DNA of 64,000 nucleotides. It comes from Vibrio splendidus (GTDB taxonomy: Bacteria > Pseudomonadota > Gammaproteobacteria > Enterobacterales > Vibrionaceae). The notes beneath the pieces were generated by a model. The model made no database searches. It was not told where the DNA came from and worked only from the letters and a program-made list of their open reading frames with translations. Location: positions 558,001 to 622,000 of the forward strand of contig NZ_CP031056.1 in NCBI RefSeq assembly GCF_003345295.1, written 5' to 3'. A program made the position numbers and the translations under genes. This document shows, piece by piece, positions 43,953 through 52,703 of this stretch (positions are counted from its first letter, which is position 1; every line of letters begins with the position of its first letter).

Positions 43953-44876
43953 ATGAAATTAAGTAATGTTGATTTAAACCTATTGAAAGTGTTTGTGGTG
44001 GTTTATCAAGAGCAAAGCTTACGTAAAGCGAGTGAGAAGTTGTTTGTTTCAACGTCGGCGGTAAGTCAAAGTATCAAGAAGTTGAAAGAGTCCCTGGGAG
44101 AAGAGTTGTTTGTTTTATCCAACAAGCAATTCCTACCAACTCCTTATTCAGACCAACTTTATCAACGTATTTCCCCTTTACTTGATGGGCTATTCACTGC
44201 GATTGCAGAAGGTAAACGATTTAACCCTGCTGGGTTAGAAGATACGTTTCACATTGAAGCCAACCCACACATCTTGTCTTGGTTGACTCCGGCGCTCTAC
44301 CAACAGGTATCTAATGAGAGCCCAAAAGCAACGCTAGTGACTCACACTATCTCTCAGCATTCATTGGAAAAACTTCAGCACGGCACAGTCGATTTTGTGG
44401 TTCATTTTGGTACTAATGAGCTCCCCTCTGAAATCATCGCAGTGCCTTTGGGTAACCTGAAATTTGTGCTTGCTGCAAGAATGGCTCATCCATTTAAAGG
44501 CACTAAAGCGAAAGTGGAAGAACTAGTCTGTTACCCTTTCGCTCACATTGATTTGGCGTACTTTGATAAGAGTAAAAAGTCGCGCATCGAAGAAGAAGCG
44601 CTTCTGCGGGGAACCTCCTTAAAAATGAGCCTTAGGACAACGTCTGTTGTTGGACTTATAGACACAGTTAAGCAAAGTAACGTACTCGCACCCTGTATGG
44701 TCCCTGTAATTGAACAGCATCGTCATGATATTCGTGCTATTACAGTTGAAGGTTTAGGTGGGATTGATGATATTGAGGTGTTTGCTTATATCCACAAAAG
44801 AAATCAGCATTCAGCAAAATATAAGTGGTTACTCGATTTGATTGAGGTTGCGATGTTTGAAAAAGATAACGAATGA
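43953..44876 (+). CDS. LysR regulator, paralogue of the gene at 40358
   Basis: A 307-residue LysR protein closely similar along its whole length to the one at 40358, in winged helix and effector domain alike (QEQSLRKASEKLFVSTSAVSQSIKKLKES). The divergent partner it would be expected to have, a second barrel gene, is reduced to 43 bases. The DNA between the two LysR copies has diverged much more than the flanking 322-bp repeats, so this duplication is older or has been spared gene conversion. Its present target is unclear. Confidence 0.9.
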   Translation: MKLSNVDLNLLKVFVVVYQEQSLRKASEKLFVSTSAVSQSIKKLKESLGEELFVLSNKQFLPTPYSDQLYQRISPLLDGLFTAIAEGKRFNPAGLEDTFHIEANPHILSWLTPALYQQVSNESPKATLVTHTISQHSLEKLQHGTVDFVVHFGTNELPSEIIAVPLGNLKFVLAARMAHPFKGTKAKVEELVCYPFAHIDLAYFDKSKKSRIEEEALLRGTSLKMSLRTTSVVGLIDTVKQSNVLAPCMVPVIEQHRHDIRAITVEGLGGIDDIEVFAYIHKRNQHSAKYKWLLDLIEVAMFEKDNE

Positions 44877-45429
44877 TATTTGTTTAGGGTGGAAGTATGT
44901 AGCTTGATCGATAAGACTATTGCCAAAGTTATTACTTGGTTTAATTCTAAGATGATTTACAGACATTAATATATAAAAATAAAATCAAGTCGAGCAAGCA
45001 ATGCGCGGCATGATTGTAAGGTTTTAAGAAATTAATGAAATAATTATTCATTAATAATATACCGCGTGTTGATTAATAAGAATAAGCAAAGGTTATATTT
45101 AGTAAAAACCCACCCAAGGTAAGTAATAAAGTTTATATTATTTTAATGTATCCACTAGATTAAATAATTCTAGAGTATGTGTGTTTTTCGTTAAGCAGGG
45201 CTTAATTGTTGGTTAATTAATTGTGAATTAACTTTGTTCTATAACCTTAGTTAAAATGTTCTATTATCTCTTCATCAAATAGAGTTCTGTCTTTTATACG
45301 AGCTATTATCTTATTTTTTGTTATCAGACTTTATTAATTAAGCCTGAACATAGATAAATTATATAGTTGGTGTGAAGTTGAATAACATTTTTTAGGAAAG
45401 CGTTAAAGCGCTTTATGTAAGGTTTTTAG
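44877..45429. other. 553-base AT-rich intergenic region
   Basis: No gene is supported on either strand. It is rich in T/A tracts and ATTAAT-type motifs and should hold the promoter of the lipoprotein gene. Its composition is lower in GC than the flanks, suggesting imported DNA or an H-NS-bound region. Confidence 0.55.
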
Positions 45430-47388
45430 ATGAATAAGAAAATTTGTTGGAGTTTAGTAGCTCTAGCTATGTTATCAGGCTGCAAAGAGTCATCTGATAG
45501 TAGACAAGACAAGGCGTTAATAGAGCTCGAATTGTTTCCTGTCACCGAGTTGATGTCGGGGGACAGAAGAACAGCAATTGCTCCACTAGGTTACCCAACA
45601 GAGTTCAAAGCCATGGGTACCTATAATGATGGTTCTATTCTGGAATTAGAATCGGTAGACTGGGATCATAGTGATGGCTTGCGTATAGATGAACAACATC
45701 TAAACGTTTTTTGGGCATATGATAGACAGGATAATATGCACGTGAGTGCGAATTACTCTGACCAGAATGCTAGTCACAGAGTTGAAGTGCAAGCTTTAAA
45801 CCATAATGCGTTTGATGTTTCTGGGAGTTCAATTATGTTAGTTGGTGTCCCAGGCACGTATAGCGCAAATTTCCTGTTTAATGAACCAACTTTACCTAAT
45901 AAAAAACTGGATGTAACTAAAACTTCTCAATGGTATTCGAACAACACTGATGTAGTGACTATTCGTAATGGAGTTGCAACACCAGTAGCTCAAGGAACAG
46001 CCACACTTTCTGCCGTTTTTGATGAAAATACAATGTATGAAGAAAGTGAATTTAGTGTTGAAGTCATTGCATTCGATGATATAGAGAAGGTTAATTTAGA
46101 GTTAGATGTTGGTTTTAGTAACCCAGAAGACAATTCACAACGAGTTCTGTTACAAAATCTTCCTGAGGAACTTGAAGCCAAATTAATTATTGAACGTTCA
46201 GGCGATGTATTTAAAGTCGATGTGTCAAATGATGTAGTTTGGTCAGCTGAGGGTAACTGTGTCATTGATAATGGCTACCTTGTTACTAAAGAAGTTGGTA
46301 TTGAACTGAATGACTGCCAAGTATCTGGAATATACTCTAATAGCCATATCGATGACATATTAGAAGAAAATATAACACTGACTACTTTAGGTAAAAGTAA
46401 CTTTTCTGATCATCTCGTAGTCGAATGCAATGACAATCCATTTTATGGTTCTACTGACTGTGAAGCATTGTTGACAGTAACAAAAGGTAACTTGAGCGAG
46501 GTTTTACATGTACGTGAGATTGCAGAATGGAAAACCAGTAACTACCTATTAAGTGTTGATAATAAAGGGAGCGTGACATCAACATCTTCTGGTCAAAGTG
46601 CAGATATTACTGCTGAATTAACTTTACTTGATCCTAGGAACCCGCCGCAAGGTAAAGAAAACTTAATGGTTGGCTTGCCTGTCGATAATATAGAAATTGC
46701 GATTAAAAATGGTAGTGATGAATTTGAAATAATTCAAGACGGGCAACTGGCACTGATCGCGAAGTCAGATGGTAGTGACGTAAGTTCATTAGTTGATTGG
46801 CATACTACTGGTTCTGGATGGGCAATTGATGAAAATGGGTTAGTTACCGTAAAAACCGATGGCGAAGAAACCGCAGACGTTATCGCGACATATAAGTACG
46901 ATAGTAACATTCAAGATATTGTAACTATTAATAAAGTCGATCTTTTGGCATGTGAAAACTCTGATCAATATGGTTTATGTTTGCACGTGAACCAAGATGA
47001 GCTTGGGAATGATTTTGTATCCAACCCAAATGTATTAGTTACCCAATCATTGGGCTTTAGTACTGAAAGCGAGTATGAAACCAATGGTAAGCTATTCGCT
47101 TTAGTCAATTGGGGAGAAGCTAATGCATGGTGCGACACTTTGTCTTCAATGGGTTTTAATGGCAAGAGTTGGAGCTTACCTACTGAAAGTGCTTTGAAGT
47201 CACTACAGATAGTAAATGAGGATATGACTCTTATTGGTTGGGCTACAAGTTTTTATCAGTATTGGTCTACAACTGCCTTTCAGAATACTACTAGTAAAGT
47301 GACGGTTAGCTTAGTAACTGGAGATACCAGTTTTAAGCGTACGGACGAAGACTTCTTTACTTCATATGTGTCCTGCATCAGCAATTAA
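45430..47388 (+). CDS. Large Ig-like lipoprotein with a C-terminal Lcl/DUF1566-type domain
   Basis: A 652-residue exported lipoprotein; the lipobox LSGC gives Cys18. Several BIG2/invasin-like beta-sandwich repeats follow, recognisable by W(Y/K/H)-S/T-N/S...V..NG.V...G.A.(L/V)-A patterns (for example near 165-210 and 365-400). The last 120 residues fit the DUF1566/Lcl fold (WGEANAWCDTLSSMGFNGKSWSLPT...YWSTTAF). The form suggests a cell-surface adhesin or ligand-binding protein. It lies inside the segment bounded by direct repeats, is AT-rich, and has AAGG before its ATG. Confidence 0.82.
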   Translation: MNKKICWSLVALAMLSGCKESSDSRQDKALIELELFPVTELMSGDRRTAIAPLGYPTEFKAMGTYNDGSILELESVDWDHSDGLRIDEQHLNVFWAYDRQDNMHVSANYSDQNASHRVEVQALNHNAFDVSGSSIMLVGVPGTYSANFLFNEPTLPNKKLDVTKTSQWYSNNTDVVTIRNGVATPVAQGTATLSAVFDENTMYEESEFSVEVIAFDDIEKVNLELDVGFSNPEDNSQRVLLQNLPEELEAKLIIERSGDVFKVDVSNDVVWSAEGNCVIDNGYLVTKEVGIELNDCQVSGIYSNSHIDDILEENITLTTLGKSNFSDHLVVECNDNPFYGSTDCEALLTVTKGNLSEVLHVREIAEWKTSNYLLSVDNKGSVTSTSSGQSADITAELTLLDPRNPPQGKENLMVGLPVDNIEIAIKNGSDEFEIIQDGQLALIAKSDGSDVSSLVDWHTTGSGWAIDENGLVTVKTDGEETADVIATYKYDSNIQDIVTINKVDLLACENSDQYGLCLHVNQDELGNDFVSNPNVLVTQSLGFSTESEYETNGKLFALVNWGEANAWCDTLSSMGFNGKSWSLPTESALKSLQIVNEDMTLIGWATSFYQYWSTTAFQNTTSKVTVSLVTGDTSFKRTDEDFFTSYVSCISN

Positions 47389-47504
47389 CTTATAGTTCCT
47401 ATAGCCCCTTATTGCACAGTCTTCAGTTAACACCACTTCGTTGTTACCTTAAGCTATTTGTTTTTACATAAAGAGGGGTGGAATCGTTAATATTGAATTA
47501 ATGT

Positions 47505-47529
47505 ACGTACCTACCCTAGGGGGGTACGT
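47505..47529. promoter_or_regulatory. Operator-like dyad before the small secreted protein
   Basis: ACGTACC (47505-47511) and GGTACGT (47523-47529) are perfect 7-bp arms; the inner bases also largely pair, making an almost complete 25-base dyad with a GC-rich core in an AT-rich context. A 14-bp palindrome (ATTAAACGTTTAAT, 47572-47585) lies just before the gene. The regulator is unknown. Confidence 0.55.
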
Positions 47530-47604
47530 TTCTATTGAGGGGTAACAACATTCCTACTTCTTTAGCTTTCTATTAAACGTTTAATTAGTTAAGGATATAA
47601 AACA

Positions 47605-47967
47605 ATGAGAAATATGATAGCTCTGATAGTTTCATTATTGATTTCCGGTTTAGCCTTGGCACTTAGTAGTCCTACGTATACAGTGTCTTACCAGATTTTT
47701 GAGGGTGATGAATTGCTTGTATCACCCAAAATAACGTTATTAAAAGGTGAGGTTGATTTTATAACAAATTTAGAAAATAAGGTGGTGGAAGTAGAAACAA
47801 AACTCTCTGAAATAAAAGGTGATAACAAGGATTATTATTTATCCAGTACTCTTATGATTGATGGCATAAAAGTCGCTTCTGTAGAGAAAAATATAGCCGT
47901 TGGTAGTACTTTTACGTTCGTAGGCTCTAAATACAAAATAGTTGCTGAGTTTGAAGAAGCTATCTAA
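47605..47967 (+). CDS. Small secreted hypothetical protein
   Basis: A 120-residue protein with a signal peptide (about 1-20, ending LALA) and a compact beta-rich remainder with no cysteines (YTVSYQIFEGDELLVSPKITL at about 25-45). AAGGA stands about eight bases before the ATG. No family is recognised. It is in the repeat-bounded segment with the large lipoprotein, 216 bases behind it, and has its own operator-like dyads. Confidence 0.75.
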   Translation: MRNMIALIVSLLISGLALALSSPTYTVSYQIFEGDELLVSPKITLLKGEVDFITNLENKVVEVETKLSEIKGDNKDYYLSSTLMIDGIKVASVEKNIAVGSTFTFVGSKYKIVAEFEEAI

Positions 47968-48014
47968 AGCGAACCAAATCGTCTCAGTTGTGGTATCAAA
48001 ACGATTAAAGACAG

Positions 48015-48284
48015 TTGGCTTTTTTAGGTGGTTACTACTCTCTAACCACTTATGGATCGGATGGTTGGATTGATTCTGAGCAATTCTATGCGTCTGGCGA
48101 GTCCATGCGTGACAACGGTGATGGTACCGTTTCGGTCACGTTCAATTGTGATACTGGTGCTGAATATGACTTTGAAGTTTCTGAAGGTTGGGCGGGAGTA
48201 CTGCGCTTATACGAACCCATCGATGTAAACGAGACTCTAGAGTACATGGAAGCATTGCGCCAAATCGAGATTAAAGAGCTTTAG
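48015..48284 (+). pseudogene. 3' fragment of the DUF1214 gene
   Basis: This encodes the last 85 residues of the DUF1214 protein at 42375, nearly identical from GYYSLTTYG onward. Upstream of 48030 the similarity stops abruptly. The frame opens with TTG at 48015 but there is no ribosome binding site or signal peptide, so it is a truncated copy. Confidence 0.9.
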
Positions 48285-48351
48285 TAAATTATTGATACCG
48301 AGCCCTTTGAATTTTTAAATCCCCTCAAGAGAGGCTCTTGCGGGGATTTTT
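48030..48351. repeat. Direct repeat copy B (DUF1214 3' end plus terminator)
   Basis: Partner of 43173-43494 in the same orientation. In this copy the neighbouring luxN is intact and the DUF1214 gene is cut. Confidence 0.92.
48317..48351. terminator. Terminator downstream of luxN (copy B)
   Basis: Same symmetric stem as at 43459, with AAATCCCC pairing GGGGATTT. It lies between the DUF1214 fragment and the luxN stop and may serve luxN from the other side. Confidence 0.85.
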
Positions 48352-48428
48352 GATTAATCACTGGGTTGTCCAATTGCTGGTTTACTTATCGAGTCGTTGT
48401 TCTCATAGGATCAGCGACTTTATTGCAT

Positions 48429-51038
48429 CTAATCTTCACTTTGTGTTTCTTTAGAAACGTTCGATCTCATGTCTTTCTTCAACCAGTTATCGAGTACATG
48501 TTGCAGTGCTTTCAAAGAGGTTGGCTTCTCTAGGCGACCATCCATCAGTTTGCTGATCATATCTAACTCGTGTTGTCCCGACTCCCCAGACAAAGCAATG
48601 ATGGGTGTTTGAGGTGAACGCGCTTTGATGATCTGGCTTGCATCAAAGCCATTCATTACAGGCATTTGCACGTCCATTAAGATCAAATCGACTTGATTGC
48701 TTCTAAAAAGCTCAACGGCATTTTCACCATTTTTTGCTTGTAAACTATTTACACCAAGTCGGTTTAAGTACATTTGAACAAGCGTGCGTTGTACCTCTTT
48801 GTCGTCGACGATGAGCACGGTGGGTGCGAGGTGGTCTAATTGTTCTTGAACGCTACTTGGATCATGTTGACTCGTTTGTAAACCTGCTTGTATATCCGCT
48901 TTGGTTTTATCTTTACTCGTTGATTGGCTTTGTTTCCAATCATTGAAATCAGGCGTACGAAGCGCGTCTGCTTTGGGCGCATTAGGTACCACTGGGAAAT
49001 ACAGGTGGAATTCAGTAAATTCATCCAGTTTAGAGTGGCACTCAACTCGACCGCCAAATGAGCGCATTACGCGTTGGCAATAACCTAATCCTAAGCCGCT
49101 ACCACCACTTTTTTGATACGAGAAAAAGTCATCGAAAATCTTATGAGCAATGGTTTCGTCAATGCCCGGACCTGTGTCTCGGAAGATGAGAATGTTCTCG
49201 TACGATCCGGTTTTAGTGCTGATCTCAATTTGGCTCTCTGGATAAGAATCAAAGTAATAGATCGCATTACGTATCAGGTTGAAAATGACAAAGTTGAATA
49301 AGGTCTCATTGAGTTTTGCGACAAAATCAGCATGTTGTGGTAAACGAATTCGCTCAATAATCTTCTCGTTTTCAAAACCGTATTGGCTTACTGCCTGATC
49401 CACAGCTTTGTGAATAGAGGTCATCGCAACCGGCCCATGCTCCGGTGAGCTGTCACTGACCTCACGCAAGATGATGTCAATCAATTGTCGCCCACGTTGA
49501 ATGGCAGCTTGGCCGTTCTCAATATCAAGCAGTATCTGTTTTGCTGGTGCCTGGTTATCAATGTGCTGCTTGAGTACTTCAAAATGCAATTGTACTTGAG
49601 CGAGCGGGTTACGCATCTCATGAGCAATTGAGTTCGCTAGTGCTCGGCTTTGACGAATGCGTCTATCAGCTTCGATGGTACTTTGCACACGAGTTAACAG
49701 GGTTTGCAGTGCCAAGATCTCTTCATTAGAAAACATCTGGTCGTTGCTCTTGTGTGATGATATCAATAAGTGCGAGACAGACTGCCCTTGACCAAACAAA
49801 GGCATAACTAAGGCTGTGTTATTTGAGCTCATCTTGTCATAAAGCGCCTTGATCGAGCTTTTCGTGGGCTCTGCGTAATCTAACTCTTCAGAAAGTTCAT
49901 CGAATAACAAAACGGACTTATTTGTTGAAAGGTAGTCTTCGTAGAAGGTCTCGTTGTAGTTGCTGTTAACGAGGCGCAATTTGTCTTCTGGAATTTGCAG
50001 TAGGTTACCCAAGCGACGCATCGCATCATCAATCGATAGTTTGAAGTCTTCTTCTAAAGCAAGGATTTGCTGTACAGGCGTTTTCTTGTTTCTGTAAACC
50101 AATAAAGAGGCGTAATGGCTCACGCGTTTGTAGAGTACATGCCAAGTAATGCCGATAAGCGCACAGATAGGTATCGCGATTAGCCATTGGTTGTTGTCGG
50201 TCAATGGGATGAATATTGCGCCGAAAGGTATCACTAAAATTGCACACACCAATAGCGCGTTAAGGCTCATATAAGCTAGGTATTTAACACTGTAGAAGCG
50301 AGAGGTCAGCAGGGCATAACCAACGAACAGCATCTCGCTAATAGACAATGCTGGTGGTAACCAGGTTAGTGAAAAATCATGCATGAAGTATGTCATGCCA
50401 AGGTGAATGGTTGCGGTAGAAAGCATGAAAACTAAGATGCCCGCAATCATGTAACTGGTTTTGGCGAGTATGAGTTTGCTGCTATTAGCTCGCATGGCCA
50501 CAAGGTTGGTTAAGGTCAGGACAACAAAGCTCACCAGTCCGATAAAGAAATATGGCGTATGAGGACCAAACTCAATAACGAATTGGCTTGGGCCGACAAT
50601 GTCGACGTGTTCAACGGTTAACCCCGGACTTAAATTAATAAAGAGGGCGTAGACTGATGAGCCGACAAAAATAGCCTGTTGCCATATGTGTACTTTACCA
50701 TTGCGTTGCTCGGCTGCGAGCTGACACGAGAAGTAGTAGGCAAATGCAAACGCAAAGAAAGAGGCGAGATTGGCAAATTTTGCCGCCAACACCGCGGCCG
50801 AAGCGCCAAGCTCCGGTAATAAGTCGGTATGGAAATACGCGTTGCTGCTGATCCACGCAACAATGCAAACCGAGTAAGCAATGTAAGGCACATGGTGCGT
50901 GCCCGCGATGGCTTCATTTTTTTGCTTCAGACGATAGCAATAGTAGAGTAACCACATCACTACGATTGCTGCCGTCATAAGAAGCGTTATCGCTTTGGCA
51001 TAGATGATCGCCTCTAGGCCGAAATCAAACATGTTCAT
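48429..51038 (-). CDS. luxN: LuxN/AinR-type quorum-sensing hybrid sensor kinase
   Basis: An 869-residue membrane receptor for the acyl-homoserine lactone made by the LuxM/AinS enzyme encoded just upstream. About nine hydrophobic segments fill residues 10-310. A dimerisation/HisKA region has His473 in SIAHEMRNP, an ATPase domain carries FNLIRNAIYYF and DTGPGIDE, and a C-terminal receiver has Asp789 in LILMDVQMP. V. harveyi LuxN has 849 residues with His471 and Asp771, a close fit. Such receptors feed phosphate to LuxU/LuxO at low cell density. Its start overlaps the end of luxM by 14 bases. Its 3' end is duplicated at 43530. Confidence 0.92.
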   Translation of the reverse strand: MNMFDFGLEAIIYAKAITLLMTAAIVVMWLLYYCYRLKQKNEAIAGTHHVPYIAYSVCIVAWISSNAYFHTDLLPELGASAAVLAAKFANLASFFAFAFAYYFSCQLAAEQRNGKVHIWQQAIFVGSSVYALFINLSPGLTVEHVDIVGPSQFVIEFGPHTPYFFIGLVSFVVLTLTNLVAMRANSSKLILAKTSYMIAGILVFMLSTATIHLGMTYFMHDFSLTWLPPALSISEMLFVGYALLTSRFYSVKYLAYMSLNALLVCAILVIPFGAIFIPLTDNNQWLIAIPICALIGITWHVLYKRVSHYASLLVYRNKKTPVQQILALEEDFKLSIDDAMRRLGNLLQIPEDKLRLVNSNYNETFYEDYLSTNKSVLLFDELSEELDYAEPTKSSIKALYDKMSSNNTALVMPLFGQGQSVSHLLISSHKSNDQMFSNEEILALQTLLTRVQSTIEADRRIRQSRALANSIAHEMRNPLAQVQLHFEVLKQHIDNQAPAKQILLDIENGQAAIQRGRQLIDIILREVSDSSPEHGPVAMTSIHKAVDQAVSQYGFENEKIIERIRLPQHADFVAKLNETLFNFVIFNLIRNAIYYFDSYPESQIEISTKTGSYENILIFRDTGPGIDETIAHKIFDDFFSYQKSGGSGLGLGYCQRVMRSFGGRVECHSKLDEFTEFHLYFPVVPNAPKADALRTPDFNDWKQSQSTSKDKTKADIQAGLQTSQHDPSSVQEQLDHLAPTVLIVDDKEVQRTLVQMYLNRLGVNSLQAKNGENAVELFRSNQVDLILMDVQMPVMNGFDASQIIKARSPQTPIIALSGESGQHELDMISKLMDGRLEKPTSLKALQHVLDNWLKKDMRSNVSKETQSED

Positions 51039-52260
51039 CTCTTTTTACCGAACTTAGTTTTTCTATCGAGCTTACTTTTTTTACTGAGCCTAGCTTTCTA
51101 CTCTCACGCACTGCGCGTTTGTAGCGACGAAAATCGGTGTTATTAAATACTTTGACCATCACTTCGAAATTCCACAATCCACGATAAATGGTTGTACCGT
51201 CATCATTCAACTCGCAATATCCAGAATGGAAATACGCTTTGGGATCGATAGCTTGATAAAACTGGAGCATGAAAGGCTGCTCGATAATGGTGAAGCCGAT
51301 TTTGTACCCTACTTGGTGCAATACACTCATTAGTTCTTTTTGGGCGAGATAGAGGAAATAGAGTCTTTGTTGAGTATTACCGCTTACTGTCAGGCGGAGC
51401 ACTTCACATATGGCACTTTTGTCAGACAATTGTAACTGAAACTTATTATCAAATTCTAGGAGAGAATGACATTTTGACAGTGTAGACGGTGTGAATATCT
51501 GTAACCCAGCCAAATCATCGTAACCATGATCGGGTAAACAGTATTGCCACTGTTCATTGCTGAACGGTGGCGCATAACTTAACCAAGTTTCATTCTTAGA
51601 CCAATCTTGAATCAACGCAGAAGAAACTAGGGTTGGGAAAGCTTCATCGGTCGGGTGTTTGAGTAAAATAAAGTGCTTACCCGTTTGTGAAAGGTGGAGT
51701 AAAGGTAGCATCTCAAACCATTTCTCTCCCTTGATAAAAACCTCAAGATTACTTAACGCGATGGCATCACTGATTGGCATGGCTTGAGGGTGACAGGGTG
51801 TTTGCACCATAAGCTGATCATTTTCTATCTGTTCAATGATGGCACCGTAGTAAGCGCTGTCTTTGATAGGGAGTTCTATATGAGAGGATACACTCGCATC
51901 GAATGGTGATTTCGCTTTTATTGCGGCAATTTCACATTCACACCAAAAGTCTAACCAATGTGTGTAACAATCGCCGGCTGCCGTTTCCAGCAACGTCATC
52001 TCTGTCGATAAAGTGTTTGGATAGTGTTGGATGAGATCACGATAGTCCATCAATTCAAATAGCACTGAGAAGCTGTTATTTTGATGCTCAGGGAAAAGCA
52101 ATTCCAGCTGGCTTGTGCGATATTTTGTAATGGTTTGGAAAAGAGCAGTGCGTTCTTGTGGCTGATAAGTACTGATAACGAGCTCTATCAGCGCTCGCTG
52201 TTTTTTTTCGATAGACAGACTGCTAGCCAACAGTGAGCCTAAAGACGACGTTATTTTCAT
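51025..52260 (-). CDS. luxM: LuxM/AinS-type acyl-homoserine-lactone synthase
   Basis: A 411-residue cytoplasmic enzyme of the LuxM/AinS family, unrelated to LuxI, which makes an acyl-homoserine lactone from S-adenosylmethionine and an acyl donor (3-hydroxy-C4-HSL for V. harveyi LuxM, C8-HSL for AinS). The C-terminal half has the family-like stretch FHSGYCELNDDGTTIYRGLWNFEVMVKVF. Recognition rests on this similarity, on length (family about 400) and on the overlapping downstream receptor gene, the known luxM-luxN arrangement. The acyl chain made here is not predictable. The last 20 residues are a Ser/Lys-rich tail. Confidence 0.88.
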   Translation of the reverse strand: MKITSSLGSLLASSLSIEKKQRALIELVISTYQPQERTALFQTITKYRTSQLELLFPEHQNNSFSVLFELMDYRDLIQHYPNTLSTEMTLLETAAGDCYTHWLDFWCECEIAAIKAKSPFDASVSSHIELPIKDSAYYGAIIEQIENDQLMVQTPCHPQAMPISDAIALSNLEVFIKGEKWFEMLPLLHLSQTGKHFILLKHPTDEAFPTLVSSALIQDWSKNETWLSYAPPFSNEQWQYCLPDHGYDDLAGLQIFTPSTLSKCHSLLEFDNKFQLQLSDKSAICEVLRLTVSGNTQQRLYFLYLAQKELMSVLHQVGYKIGFTIIEQPFMLQFYQAIDPKAYFHSGYCELNDDGTTIYRGLWNFEVMVKVFNNTDFRRYKRAVRESRKLGSVKKVSSIEKLSSVKRDEHV

Positions 52261-52703
52261 TTGATTAACCGAACCTAGCCTAGGTTTATATAATTATTTT
52301 TATTCGATTTGCACTGTCTACAGGACACAAATTTTTTAGTATTTTTTTGAGTCATGTTACTTGGAGCGAGTCTGCCGTAACGTTACTTGAGTCTATGACT
52401 TGAGAGATAAGTTGCATAATCGGTCGCAAGTTTACTACTTGCGGTCATCCTTAACAACATAGCCTTGCCATATCTAAATCAATTAATGATTAAATAAACT
52501 ACCTTATTATCAGTAGTTTGTATTATTCGATAGTGTTTTGAGCTTATGAGTTCTTGTCGAGCATAAACCTTTGAATTTATAAAATAACGCAAAATATCTA
52601 TTTTTTGAACCAACCTCATAAATCATAAGCAACTGAATTCACCTTGTTAATCGTAAGGAATATAACGGCGACCCGAAATATATAATTAACTAATGAGTGT
52701 TGT
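52261..52703. other. 443-base divergent region of luxM and the collagenase gene
   Basis: No gene seen. It should hold both promoters. CGCAAGT (52425-52431) and ACTTGCG (52437-52443) form a perfect 7-bp hairpin or dyad round five bases, a candidate regulator site; the rest is AT-rich. Confidence 0.5.

Noticed and set aside
48015..48284. Independent small gene encoding a DUF1214 domain
   Set aside because: Its sequence is a near-identical truncated copy of the 42375 gene, with no start signals; better read as one arm of the direct repeat.
43173..48639. Composite transposon
   Set aside because: The flanking repeats are gene ends, not insertion sequences, and carry no transposase or inverted termini.
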